NCBI RefSeq assembly: GCF_003610895.1
Contig: NZ_MCAS01000030.1
Location: forward strand, 1 to 64,000
Source of the DNA: Paraburkholderia fungorum
GTDB lineage: Bacteria; Pseudomonadota; Gammaproteobacteria; Burkholderiales; Burkholderiaceae
Length of the DNA: 64,000 nucleotides
Reading direction: 5' to 3'
Numbering within the stretch: the first letter of the stretch is position 1; each line of letters starts with the position of its first letter. The notes under the pieces were generated by a model. The model had not been told where the DNA came from. It ran no database searches and worked only from the letters and a program-made list of their open reading frames with translations. Both the position numbers and the translations under genes were made by a program. Below, in pieces: positions 53,524-61,786 of this stretch.

Positions 53524-53868
53524 ATGAAGTCACTCATCAAGGCAGTCGCTATTGCAGCCATTCTCGCCGCCCCGGTCGCTTCGTTCGCTCAATCGAGCCA
53601 ACAACCCCTGACCCGCTCGGAAGTGCGCAGTCAATTGATCCAGCTGGAACAAGCCGGCTACAACCCGGCAGCGAGTAACGACACCAACTATCCGTCCGAC
53701 ATTCAGGCCGCCGAAAGCCGCGTGCAGGCGCGAAACCCGGCTGTCGCGCAGACCCAGGAACCGGTCGCGGATACCAGTGGTTACGGTGGCGCGGTGAGCG
53801 GATCGTCACAAGCGGGTGGCGTGGTCCAGCCGGTGTCCGGCCCGAAGTCGGTCTATTTCGGTAACTGA
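53524..53868 (+). CDS. DUF4148 exported protein
   Basis: A 114-residue secreted protein. Residues 1-22 are a signal peptide ending SFAQ. The DUF4148 core is LTRSEVRSQLIQLEQAGYNPAASNDTNYPSDIQAAESRV. The C-terminal Gly/Ser-rich tail ends PKSVYFGN. The family is abundant and lineage-expanded in Burkholderiaceae; function unknown. A longer relative of the gene at 62694 in the same window. Confidence 0.85.
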   Translation: MKSLIKAVAIAAILAAPVASFAQSSQQPLTRSEVRSQLIQLEQAGYNPAASNDTNYPSDIQAAESRVQARNPAVAQTQEPVADTSGYGGAVSGSSQAGGVVQPVSGPKSVYFGN

Positions 53869-53896
53869 ATTGCGCAGCTGCGGCCGGTCCGCAGCT

Positions 53897-53932
53897 AAGT
53901 GACGTGCGAAGTGATGTGCGAAGTGATGTGCG
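53897..53932. repeat. 12-base tandem repeat, three units
   Basis: Units aagtgacgtgcg, aagtgatgtgcg and aagtgatgtgcg follow each other in the 3' region of the DUF4148 gene. Confidence 0.85.
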
Positions 53933-53999
53933 CGGTGCGTGCATCCACTGAGCGCACGTTGACGATCAGCAAGCAGTCAGCTGGTGTAAATGGATATGC

Positions 54000-54027
54000 C
54001 AATGCGCGCCGCATGCGGCGCGCATTG
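54000..54027. other. Perfect 28-base palindrome
   Basis: CAATGCGCGCCGCA is followed directly by its exact reverse complement. As DNA it could be a symmetric protein site; as RNA it would form a stable hairpin. It lies 132 bases after the DUF4148 stop and 37 bases before a terminator. Confidence 0.85.
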
Positions 54028-54063
54028 AAGAAACAGGAACCTCCGCTGCCGCAAGGTAGCTTC

Positions 54064-54095
54064 GCCCAACCTCTTTCAAGGATTGGGCTTTTTTT
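54064..54095 (+). terminator. Rho-independent terminator
   Basis: GCCCAACCT pairs with AGG(A)TTGGGC, with one bulged A, around CTTTCA, followed by seven T residues. It ends a plus-strand transcript about 200 bases after the DUF4148 stop. Confidence 0.82.
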
Positions 54096-54169
54096 GTGCT
54101 CCGTTGCGCCTGGCAGCGTTTGATGCGCGGCGCGCGATGGCCGTGGGCCCGCGCGTCAGGCGGCGACCC

Positions 54170-54613
54170 TCAGGGCCGTTCGCCGTGGATATAGAACTCC
54201 AGTTGCTGGATCGTGAATTGCTGCTCGGCGATGATGTTCTTCACCAGGTCGCCGATCGATACCATACCCACCAGCCGGTCGTTTTCGATCACCGGCAAGT
54301 GGCGCATGCGCCGTTCGGTCATCAGGGCCATGCAGTCGTCGGTGCTCTGGTCGGGGCGCACGAAGCGCACGGCCTTGCTCATGATGTCGCGCACCGGTGT
54401 GGCCTTCGACGAACGGTCCATCAGTACGACTTTGCGCGCATAGTCGCGCTCCGTAACGATCCCGGCGATGCTGTCGCCGTCTGTCACGACCAGCGCGCCG
54501 ATACCTTTTTCAGCCATCAGCTTGATAGCGTCGTAGACGGAGTCGTCGGCCTCGACAGTAAAAACGGTGGTGTGATTGGGTTTTGTTTTAAGAAGCTGTG
54601 CAACGCTTGTCAT
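54170..54613 (-). CDS. Tandem CBS-domain protein
   Basis: A 147-residue cytoplasmic protein with two CBS motifs (about 10-60 and 75-128): GIGALVVTDGDSIAGIVTERDYARKV and RRMRHLPVIENDRLVGMVSIGDLVK. Paired CBS domains bind adenine nucleotides and regulate partner enzymes. This stand-alone type is common in Burkholderiales, with unknown partner. The start at 54613 is chosen because the conserved domain begins there; the upstream extension has no domain character. Confidence 0.88.
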   Translation of the reverse strand: MTSVAQLLKTKPNHTTVFTVEADDSVYDAIKLMAEKGIGALVVTDGDSIAGIVTERDYARKVVLMDRSSKATPVRDIMSKAVRFVRPDQSTDDCMALMTERRMRHLPVIENDRLVGMVSIGDLVKNIIAEQQFTIQQLEFYIHGERP

Positions 54614-54878
54614 GGAGCGGCTCCGTTTCGCAGTGCAGCACACCGATGCGGCGTGCTGTCGTGAGGGACAGGCCATTCCAGTATAGGCGCGACGCGCGGC
54701 CGAGGTACTTCGGGAATACCTGTGGCGTGCGGCGGGGCCGGTCCCGGTTACCCTCGGGAGTGGCGCGGCGCCAGGGCGGTTCCTTGCGCGGCGCATGGAC
54801 ATCCGGTGCGTCGCGCCGATTAGCGGTAAACTCCCAGTCCGTACTAATCTGTACCTTATCCCCGGTTTGATCGGGTTC

Positions 54879-55553
54879 ATGTCAGCACCATTGTCTAACG
54901 CCATGCTCACGTCTCACGATCCGTCGCCAGCAGCAGACGGCGCAATCAACGGCGAGTGCGTCATCCTTGACGCCACCGCCACGCTCCCCACGCGCTACGG
55001 CACGTTCACCTCCTACGTGTTTCGCGTGTGCGAAAGCGGCGCCGAACATCTCGCGCTCGTGATGGGCGACGTCGCGAACAAGTCATCCGTGTTGACACGC
55101 TTGCACTCCGAGTGCCTGACGGGCGACGTGCTCGGCTCGTATCGCTGCGATTGCGGCGAGCAGCTCGATCTCGCGCTGCGCTATATCGCGGCAGAAGGCT
55201 GCGGCGTGTTGCTCTATCTGCGCGGCCACGAAGGGCGCGGCATTGGCCTGTCCAACAAGATTCGTGCGTATGCGCTGCAGGAGCAGGGCCGCGACACCGT
55301 CGAGGCCAACCTCGATCTCGGCTTGCCCGACGATTCGCGCGAATACGATTCGGCGGCGGGCATCTTGCGCACGCTCAAGGTCACCTCGGTGCGCCTGATG
55401 AGCAACAATCCGGAGAAGTTCGACACGCTGTCGAAGCACGGTATTCCGGTATGCGAGCGGGTCGCGCTGGCGATTCCGATGCGCGAGGAAAATGAGCGCT
55501 ATATCCGCACCAAACAATTGAAGTTTGGGCATTACTTCGACGAAAACGAATAA
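54879..55553 (+). CDS. ribA: GTP cyclohydrolase II
   Basis: A 224-residue riboflavin-biosynthesis enzyme that converts GTP to a diaminopyrimidine precursor. Zinc ligands are Cys79, Cys90 and Cys92 in RLHSECLTGDVLGSYRCDCGEQL. The catalytic loop is LRGHEGRGIGLSNKIRAYALQ, and the C-terminus has the usual DSREYDSAAGILRTLKVTSVRLMSNNP. It is a separate RibA without the RibB domain. The start is uncertain between 54879 and 54903, as neither has a strong ribosome-binding site. Confidence 0.93.
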   Translation: MSAPLSNAMLTSHDPSPAADGAINGECVILDATATLPTRYGTFTSYVFRVCESGAEHLALVMGDVANKSSVLTRLHSECLTGDVLGSYRCDCGEQLDLALRYIAAEGCGVLLYLRGHEGRGIGLSNKIRAYALQEQGRDTVEANLDLGLPDDSREYDSAAGILRTLKVTSVRLMSNNPEKFDTLSKHGIPVCERVALAIPMREENERYIRTKQLKFGHYFDENE

Positions 55554-55574
55554 GCGCAAATAAGCGGCGCATAG

Positions 55575-55608
55575 ACGCCGGCCGCCTTTTGCAAACGGCG
55601 GCCGGCGT
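55575..55608. terminator. 12-bp GC hairpin after ribA
   Basis: ACGCCGGCCGCC and GGCGGCCGGCGT pair perfectly around a 10-base loop, 21 bases after the ribA stop. No T-run; probably a terminator serving both convergent units. Confidence 0.55.
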
Positions 55609-55710
55609 TGATGCGTCGATTTCGTCAATGTATTGCGGTGTTATGTCGATCGGCTTCGCCGGCTCTGCGGCGCGCCCACGGCGCATCGGCGGGGCGTCGG
55701 CACCGGTGGG

Positions 55711-55920
55711 TCAGAATAGGCTGAAGTCGTCGTTGCTGTCGGGAATTGCGTTGAGCACGTCCTGAAGCGCTCGCCAGCCGATCAGTCTCGCGAGACCGGC
55801 TGAGATTGCCAGGATCGCGGTCCAATTGCGGATGTTTGTCGTGCCGCGCGCTTGCAGCGGACGACGCACGGCGCTTTTCCGTGACTTCATCGATGCGCGC
55901 AGCAAAGGGCAGGTATGCAT
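55711..55920 (-). CDS. Small protein of unknown function
   Basis: A 69-residue protein with a basic N-terminus and one moderately hydrophobic stretch (NWTAILAISAGLARLIGWRAL), ending DVLNAIPDSNDDFSLF. GGAG lies 8 bases before the start, and it begins 26 bases after the NmrA-like gene on the same strand, so an operon is likely. The acidic C-terminus and codon pattern look protein-like. I recognise no family. Confidence 0.55.
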   Translation of the reverse strand: MHTCPLLRASMKSRKSAVRRPLQARGTTNIRNWTAILAISAGLARLIGWRALQDVLNAIPDSNDDFSLF

Positions 55921-55946
55921 GCCGTTTCTCCAATCACGAGTGCCGT

Positions 55947-56894
55947 TTAGCGTGCGGCGGCGGTTGCTGTAGACGTTGCGGCGACCCGTGCCAGGATCGC
56001 CGCGAAGACGTCCGCGAGGGCAGTCGAACCGAAGCGCCGCTCGCTGATCTCCGTTTCGACGTCGATGCGGCCCGCGTTGTGCGCGTCGTACAGCTCCGTG
56101 ATGAGACGCGCGTGATTCTCGCCGAGTCCCGCGCCCTGGAGCATCGCGGCCCATTCGCCGCGTGGCATTTCGTAGGCCGTAATCTGACGGTGCGTCAACG
56201 CACCGAGCGTGTGTGCCAGGTCTAAAGCGCTGACGCGCGCTTCACCTTCGATACTCACTATGCGGGGCGTCGCTTTCGCGGGTCTCTCGTCGAGTAGAAG
56301 TTCGGCGGCCAGCAGGCCGACGTCTTCCGCGGCGACCGTCGGAAACAGCTTGGTCAACGGATGGTGCAAGCTCGGCAGCACGCCTTTCGCGAGTGCGACA
56401 GGTAAGACGCGGGCCCAGTTGTGCATGTGTTCCGCGGCGCGCAGAAACGTCAATTGCGAGGCAATGTTCACGAGTCGCGCTTCGAGGGTGTGAAACAGCG
56501 TCGTAATGCCCGTGCCGCTCGGGTGCTCGGCGCCGTAATCGGAGAGCGCGAGCAGGCGTTGCGGCGGGTAGTCACGCAATACGTTCGCGCTCACGTCGAT
56601 CATGCGCCGCATCGTGGTTGCGGGGTCGGCGTCGGCGCGCGGTACCGGACACAGTATCTGCACGGCGTACGCGCCTTTGATCGCGCGCGCGACCGAGACG
56701 GGGTCGAGCAGATCGGCAACGGCGATTTCACAGCCGATTTCCGCCAACACCGCCCCTTGCTCATCGTTGCGGACCACCGCGCGCACTTCACGGCCCGCCC
56801 GGCGCAATGCCGCGGCAGTCACTCTGCCGACATTGCCTGCTGCTCCAAAGATCACAAACACGTTCAGCTCCTTGCTGGATCGGTATGTCGCCAT
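55947..56894 (-). CDS. NmrA-like NAD(P)-binding reductase
   Basis: A 315-residue atypical short-chain dehydrogenase. The Rossmann motif is VFVIFGAAGNVGRVTAAALRRAG. The classical Tyr-x3-Lys is not evident, as in NmrA/quinone-oxidoreductase-2-like proteins. Segments FLRAAEHMHNWARVLPVALAKGVLPS and TVAAEDVGLLAAELLLD fit NmrA-type sensors or reductases. I start at 56894. It is divergent from the AraC regulator at 57068, which may control it. Confidence 0.82.
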   Translation of the reverse strand: MATYRSSKELNVFVIFGAAGNVGRVTAAALRRAGREVRAVVRNDEQGAVLAEIGCEIAVADLLDPVSVARAIKGAYAVQILCPVPRADADPATTMRRMIDVSANVLRDYPPQRLLALSDYGAEHPSGTGITTLFHTLEARLVNIASQLTFLRAAEHMHNWARVLPVALAKGVLPSLHHPLTKLFPTVAAEDVGLLAAELLLDERPAKATPRIVSIEGEARVSALDLAHTLGALTHRQITAYEMPRGEWAAMLQGAGLGENHARLITELYDAHNAGRIDVETEISERRFGSTALADVFAAILARVAATSTATAAAR

Positions 56895-57067
56895 CTTAGG
56901 GAGACGGCGATGGACAAACGCGCGGGCGCGGATCGTTGTGCGCAGATTCGGATGACTGTTTTCTTTGCGGCGCTGCAGCATGCGTATCGAGGCCGCTCGA
57001 GGTCAAGCAAAGCCACGAAAAACGCAGCACAATGCACACACGTTGGCCGCCATCCACGAGGGAAGTA

Positions 57068-58003
57068 ATGAATGCCGTGACACCGATACTGCAACCGCAC
57101 AGTGGTTCTCGCGTCGCCTTGCGCTCCAGCAAGGCGCTCGGCTGGCAGGGTTTTGGCGCGGAGTTAGTGAACGTGGCAGCCGGGCTGCACCGGATTCCGG
57201 CGCTTAATCATCATCGCGTGGGTGTGCATGTCGGCGCGCCGGTCAAGGCGCGGTGCATGTGCAACGAGCAGCGCTACTCGCGGATTCAGGCGCATGGCGA
57301 CGCCGATGTGATTCCCGCGGGCGTCGACGGGCAGTGGACCGATGAATCCGCCTGCACGATTTTCAGTGTGTGGATCGGCGAGGACTTCGCGCAGCGTACC
57401 GTCGAACAGCTGGAACTGAAGACGAGCGAAGCGCGGCTTCGTCCACAGTTTCAGATGCGCGATCCGCGTTTTCAGCATCTTGCCTGGGCGTTGCGCGCCG
57501 AACTCGAAGCGGATGATGCATCCGATCCGCTCTTCGCAGAGAGCCTGTGCACGGCGATGGTGGTGCGGTTGATCGGCAGTGCGCCGGCGCTCGACAGGCT
57601 CGAAAACAAACGCCGCACGCTTGCGCCGAAGACCGCCGCGCGCGTGATCGAGTTTATCGAGGCACATCTGGATCAGCGCCTGACGCTCGGCGAACTGGCC
57701 GCGCACGCCGAGTTGAGCGTGCCGCATTTCAAAGTGCTGTTTCGCGAAACGCTCGGTATGCCGGTGCATCAGTATGTGGTGCAGCGAAGGGTAGAGCGTG
57801 CGAGGGCGCTATTGCTTCAAGGCAGGTTGAGCGCGAGTCAGATCGCGCTGGAGACGGGGTTTGCGCATCAGAGCCATATGGCGCATTGGATGGGGCGGTT
57901 GTTGGGGGTGACGCCTCGGGAGTTGGTTAAGTCGAGTGCGAATCCGGGCAGCATTATCGACCTCGAACCCCTCCATGTCCGTCGCATTGCAACGCTGCGG
58001 TAG
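57068..58003 (+). CDS. AraC-family regulator
   Basis: A 311-residue regulator with an N-terminal cupin-like sensor (about 1-150) and a C-terminal AraC DNA-binding domain: RVIEFIEAHLDQRLTLGELAAHAELSVPHFKVLFRETLGMPVHQYVVQRRVERARALL, then IALETGFAHQSHMAHWMGRLLGVTPRE. It faces the NmrA-like gene across 173 bases and also precedes the lipase genes by 101 bases, so either could be its target. Confidence 0.9.
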   Translation: MNAVTPILQPHSGSRVALRSSKALGWQGFGAELVNVAAGLHRIPALNHHRVGVHVGAPVKARCMCNEQRYSRIQAHGDADVIPAGVDGQWTDESACTIFSVWIGEDFAQRTVEQLELKTSEARLRPQFQMRDPRFQHLAWALRAELEADDASDPLFAESLCTAMVVRLIGSAPALDRLENKRRTLAPKTAARVIEFIEAHLDQRLTLGELAAHAELSVPHFKVLFRETLGMPVHQYVVQRRVERARALLLQGRLSASQIALETGFAHQSHMAHWMGRLLGVTPRELVKSSANPGSIIDLEPLHVRRIATLR

Positions 58004-58104
58004 ACCTTGAACCCGCACCGCAACAATCAGTTTGGAGTTCCCGCTCTATTGCCCTAAACCGATTTCCATAGCTAAATGCGGACTTCGCAACCGGAGGCCG
58101 CTAC

Positions 58105-59199
58105 ATGTCGAAATCGAAGGGTTCTCGCATCGTCGCCTGGGCAATCGCTGCTGCTGTTGCCAACGCGCCGCTCGCCGTGCTTCTGACGCTTGCCACACCG
58201 GCCGGCATCGATCGCGCGGTCGCCGCGACGTCGAACACCAGTAGCGACGATTACGCGGCAACCCGCTATCCGATCATCCTCGTACACGGCCTCACGGGCA
58301 CCGACAAGTATCTCGGCGTGCTCGATTACTGGTACGGCATTCAGTCGGACCTCCAGCAGCACGGCGCAACCGTGTATGTGGCGAATCTCTCGGGCTTTCA
58401 GAGTGACGACGGTCCGAATGGCCGTGGCGAGCAACTGCTCGCCTACGTGAAGCAGGTTCTCGCAGCAACCGGCGCGCAGAAGGTGAACCTGATTGGCCAC
58501 AGCCAGGGCGGCCTGACCTCACGCTACGTTGCGGCGGTAGCGCCGCAACTCGTCGCCTCGGTGACCACGATCGGCACGCCGCATCGCGGCTCGGAGTTTG
58601 CCGACTTCGTACAGGACGTACTGAAGAAGGACCCAACGGGTCTCTCGACACCGATCATCGGCGCTTTTGCGAATATATTCGGCATCCTGACGAGTAGCAA
58701 TCACAATACCAACCAGAACGCGGTGGCCGCGCTGCAAACGCTGACTACAGCGAACGCCGCAGCCTACAACTTGCGTTACCCGAGCGCGGGCCTCGGCGCG
58801 CCGGGTTCGTGTCAAACCGGCGCGGCGACTGAAACCGTCAACGGCAACACGCATTTGCTGTACTCGTGGGCGGGCAGTGCGATTCAGCCCACCTCGGTGC
58901 TTGGCATTCCAGGCGCCACCGACACCAGTGTTGCGCTAATCGATTCCGCCGACGTCCTCGATCCGTCGACGCTCGTTCTGTACGGCACCGGCGCGATCAT
59001 GCTGACCCGCAACTCGGGGCAGAACGACGGCCTCGTCTCCGTGTGCAGCGCGCTCTATGGCAAAGTGCTCGGCACCAGCTACAAGTGGAATCATCTCGAC
59101 GAAATCAATCAGTTGCTCGGCGTGCGCGGCGCGAATGCAGCGGATCCGGTCGCTGTGATCCGCACGCAGGCGAATCGCTTGAAGACGCAGGGCGTCTGA
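58105..59199 (+). CDS. lipA: Secreted triacylglycerol lipase, Burkholderia family I.2
   Basis: A 364-residue lipase very close to the B. cepacia/glumae enzyme. The signal region covers about residues 1-45. Motifs are YPIILVHGLTG, nucleophile Ser133 in GHSQGG, Asp308 in SGQNDG and His330 in WNHLDEINQ. Cys236 and Cys314 fit the conserved disulfide, and Asp/Gln near DEINQ the calcium site. GGAGG lies 9 bases upstream of the ATG. It needs the foldase encoded 4 bases downstream and leaves by Sec followed by type II secretion. Confidence 0.97.
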   Translation: MSKSKGSRIVAWAIAAAVANAPLAVLLTLATPAGIDRAVAATSNTSSDDYAATRYPIILVHGLTGTDKYLGVLDYWYGIQSDLQQHGATVYVANLSGFQSDDGPNGRGEQLLAYVKQVLAATGAQKVNLIGHSQGGLTSRYVAAVAPQLVASVTTIGTPHRGSEFADFVQDVLKKDPTGLSTPIIGAFANIFGILTSSNHNTNQNAVAALQTLTTANAAAYNLRYPSAGLGAPGSCQTGAATETVNGNTHLLYSWAGSAIQPTSVLGIPGATDTSVALIDSADVLDPSTLVLYGTGAIMLTRNSGQNDGLVSVCSALYGKVLGTSYKWNHLDEINQLLGVRGANAADPVAVIRTQANRLKTQGV

Positions 59200-59203
59200 G
59201 CGG

Positions 59204-60271
59204 ATGCCGCGACCGGATCGGCAGCGGGGCAGTGCGCGGAGTCAGTGGTTGGCTTTCATCGCGGTAGGCGCGGTGTCGGCGGGCGCTGCGTTATGGCTGA
59301 GCCGCACGCCGCTCACGCATGATGCGTCAGCTTTAAACGCGGGGAGTACAGCGGGTTCTCCGAAAGCGGCGCTCGCTTTGAGCAAAGACCCGGCCGTCGC
59401 GTCGATGGTCGGCACCTTACCCGCTTCGCTCGACGGTTCGTCGCCGCCACGTTTGCCGACCGATGGCCGTGGTCACCTCGCTCGCACGCGTGCGGTCCGC
59501 GACTTCTTCGATTACTTCCTGACGACGCAAAACGAAATCTCCGCCGCGACGCTCGACGCATTAGTGCATCGTCAGATCGCGGCACAACTCGACGGCACGC
59601 CGGCCGCTGACGAAGCGCTGAGCGTCTGGCAGCGCTATAACGCTTACCTCAAGGCGCTTGCACAATTGCCGGAAAGCGCCCCGGCACAAAGCCAAGGCCA
59701 GAATCAGAGCGGCGCGAAGCTGAATTTCGACGCGCTGCAGCTCTCGCTCGATCAGCGCGACGCGTTAGGCGCCCGATTGATGGGCGAATGGAACGAACCG
59801 TTCTTCGGCGCTGAATCGCAACAGCAGCACACGGATTTGGCGCGCTTGCGCATCGCCTCGGATAGCACGTTGAGCGACGCGCAAAAAGCGGCGCGTCTCG
59901 CCGCGCTGGACGCCGCGCTTCCTCCGGAAATACGCGCGGCCCATGAGCGTGCCCATCAGCAGCAGGCCGCGCTGGACGCGATCGCTCAGGCGCAGAAGCA
60001 GGGCGGCTCACTCGATGCAATGCGTGCGCAGATCACGCAGACACTTGGCCCTGAAGCGGCGCAGCGCGTCGTGCAGATGCAGCAGGCCGACGACGCCTGG
60101 CAATCCCGCTATGCGGACTACGCGAACCAGCGCGCGCAGATCGACAGGCAGGATTTGCCGCCTCAGCAACGCGACGCGCAGATCGCGCAACTGCGTCAGC
60201 AGTTCTTCAGCAATCCTGCCGACGCCATGCGTGCGGCGTCGCTCGATCGCGGCAGCGGTTCGGCAAACTGA
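59204..60271 (+). CDS. lifO: Lipase-specific foldase (lipase secretion chaperone)
   Basis: A 355-residue steric chaperone, also called LimA or LipB. An N-terminal membrane anchor (WLAFIAVGAVSAGAALWLS, about 15-33) is followed by an Ala/Ser-rich linker and the catalytic-folding motif RAVRDFFDYFLTTQNE. The rest is a mostly helical, Gln/Ala-rich domain, as expected for the extended foldase arm. It holds the lipase in the periplasm until it adopts active shape. Four bases separate it from the lipase stop. Confidence 0.95.
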   Translation: MPRPDRQRGSARSQWLAFIAVGAVSAGAALWLSRTPLTHDASALNAGSTAGSPKAALALSKDPAVASMVGTLPASLDGSSPPRLPTDGRGHLARTRAVRDFFDYFLTTQNEISAATLDALVHRQIAAQLDGTPAADEALSVWQRYNAYLKALAQLPESAPAQSQGQNQSGAKLNFDALQLSLDQRDALGARLMGEWNEPFFGAESQQQHTDLARLRIASDSTLSDAQKAARLAALDAALPPEIRAAHERAHQQQAALDAIAQAQKQGGSLDAMRAQITQTLGPEAAQRVVQMQQADDAWQSRYADYANQRAQIDRQDLPPQQRDAQIAQLRQQFFSNPADAMRAASLDRGSGSAN

Positions 60272-60299
60272 ACCGGCTCTCGCGGCCTGGCACGGCCGG

Positions 60300-61127
60300 T
60301 CAACCCGGCGCCACGCCCGTCAGTTGCGCATACACGTCATGCGAGAGTTGCAGCAACACCTTGCGATCGATCCCGCCCGACACGGCATAGCCAAAGTCGC
60401 CGTCGACCCAGTAGAACACGTTCACCGGGCCATCCTGATACAGCTTGAACGCAGTGGTATTCGAGTTCACCTGCCGATGCGAAATGCACAGCGTCACGCG
60501 TTCGCCGTTTGGCCCGCGATACATGAATTGCGCGGTCGGCCCATCGGTGCCGGGCAACAGGCGGCCGCCCGAGAGGTTGAAGCCGCTTTTCGATAGCATC
60601 GGCGGATGCACGTTGGTGCCGAGCCGGTTGGATAGCCACTGCACGAAATCCTGTTCGTGATCCGCAGTCATGTCGGCGGGACGGTCCACGGCGGGCATAT
60701 AGACCACATGTGCCACCGCAGCCTGCCGCGCGAACATCTCCGAGCTATCCGCACTGACCGGGCGCGTGTCGGAGTGACTGGCGACCGGCGCCACGACGTC
60801 CTGCCCCATATGCGTGCCCATGCCGATACCCACGCCCATCACCAGCGCCGCAGCCATGCCGGCAAACTGCGGCCAGTTGGCCGCAATGCGCCAGCGGCGC
60901 TCACCGACTGCCGCCGTCTGCAGACGTTTGGGCACGGGCTCGCTCAGCACGCGGTCATAGCGCGCATGGAACATGTTGTTCAGCGAGAAATAGTCGCTGA
61001 CGCGTGCGGCCAGCTCGGGGTTCTGTTCGAGCGCGCGCTCCACCTCGACGCGCCGTTCATCGGACAGCGTGCCGTCCACGTAGGCGTGCAGGTCTTCTTC
61101 GCCAATCGGCGTATGTTGGTCGCTCAT
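60300..61127 (-). CDS. Membrane anti-sigma factor
   Basis: A 275-residue anti-sigma-like protein. The N-terminal domain EEDLHAYVDGTLSDERRVEVERALEQNPELAARV is the short anti-sigma domain without the zinc Cys. A single helix (FAGMAAALVMGVGIGMGTHM, about 88-107) precedes a periplasmic domain of about 165 residues. Its start overlaps the sigma-factor stop by 4 bases, so the two are coupled and it is the likeliest cognate inhibitor. Which signal releases the sigma factor is unknown. Confidence 0.85.
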   Translation of the reverse strand: MSDQHTPIGEEDLHAYVDGTLSDERRVEVERALEQNPELAARVSDYFSLNNMFHARYDRVLSEPVPKRLQTAAVGERRWRIAANWPQFAGMAAALVMGVGIGMGTHMGQDVVAPVASHSDTRPVSADSSEMFARQAAVAHVVYMPAVDRPADMTADHEQDFVQWLSNRLGTNVHPPMLSKSGFNLSGGRLLPGTDGPTAQFMYRGPNGERVTLCISHRQVNSNTTAFKLYQDGPVNVFYWVDGDFGYAVSGGIDRKVLLQLSHDVYAQLTGVAPG

Positions 61128-61642
61128 CGCACCACCTGTAATTTTGCACCGGGCTGCGTGCCCGCCATCAAGGCCCGAAGCCGCTCGCGTCCGCGTGAAA
61201 GGCGCGACATCACCGTGCCAAGCGGAATATTCAGTGCGAGGGCGACGTCGGCGTAGCTCATTTCCTCGAGACCGATCAGCAGCACGACCTCGCGCTGTTC
61301 CATGGGCAGGCGCTGCAGTGCGTAGTCGAGGTCGCGCATTTCGAGCGAACGGGTTTGGTCGGAGGGCACGGCAAATTCGCTTTCATGGACGCTGTCGTCG
61401 TCGACCGCGACGTGGACGGCGCGCGCCGAAGCCTTGCGCGCCTGATTGGCGAACACGTTATGCATGATCGTAAACAGCCACGCGCGCAGGTCGGTGCCGG
61501 GCTGGAACATCTCAGTGCGGCCGAGCGCGCGTTCGAGTGTGTCCTGCACCAGATCGTCGGCGAGATCGCGATTGTTGATCAGCGCTCGCGCATAGCGCCG
61601 CAGACGCGGCACATGCTCCATTAACTCGTCACGGACATCCAT
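61124..61642 (-). CDS. ECF-type RNA polymerase sigma factor
   Basis: A 172-residue sigma-70-family factor with region 2 (LRRYARALINNRDLADDLVQDTLERALG, then RAWLFTIMHNVF) and region 4 (QRLPMEQREVVLLIGLEEMSYADVALALNIPLGTVMSRLSRGRERL). There is no region 1 or 3, as in ECF factors. It is placed between two anti-sigma-like genes on the same strand. An upstream GGAATAAA-N14-GTT element shared with two neighbouring units suggests it transcribes its own gene and the DUF4148-peroxidase unit. Confidence 0.92.
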   Translation of the reverse strand: MDVRDELMEHVPRLRRYARALINNRDLADDLVQDTLERALGRTEMFQPGTDLRAWLFTIMHNVFANQARKASARAVHVAVDDDSVHESEFAVPSDQTRSLEMRDLDYALQRLPMEQREVVLLIGLEEMSYADVALALNIPLGTVMSRLSRGRERLRALMAGTQPGAKLQVVR

Positions 61643-61719
61643 TTTTATCCCAATCGTGGGGCTGCTCGTGGGGCGCCGGATGGGCGTCCGTCGATTGAAC
61701 CGCCACGCGTATTCGAAGT

Positions 61720-61747
61720 GCGAACACACGTGGACGCATTTTATTCC
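61720..61747 (-). promoter_or_regulatory. Putative ECF promoter of the sigma-factor gene
   Basis: On the minus strand GGAATAAA (61747-61740) is followed after 14 bases by GTTCG (61725-61721). It lies about 80 bases before the sigma ATG and within the end of the upstream transcription region. Confidence 0.55.
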
Positions 61748-61786
61748 GTTGTTTTTGCGGTGTTGCGCGAAAAACCGGCGGAGCGC

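Noticed and set aside
60272..60300. ACCGGC/GCCGGT hairpin between lipase foldase and anti-sigma genes
   Set aside because: Six-base stem with a 17-base loop and no T-run is within chance for this GC content.
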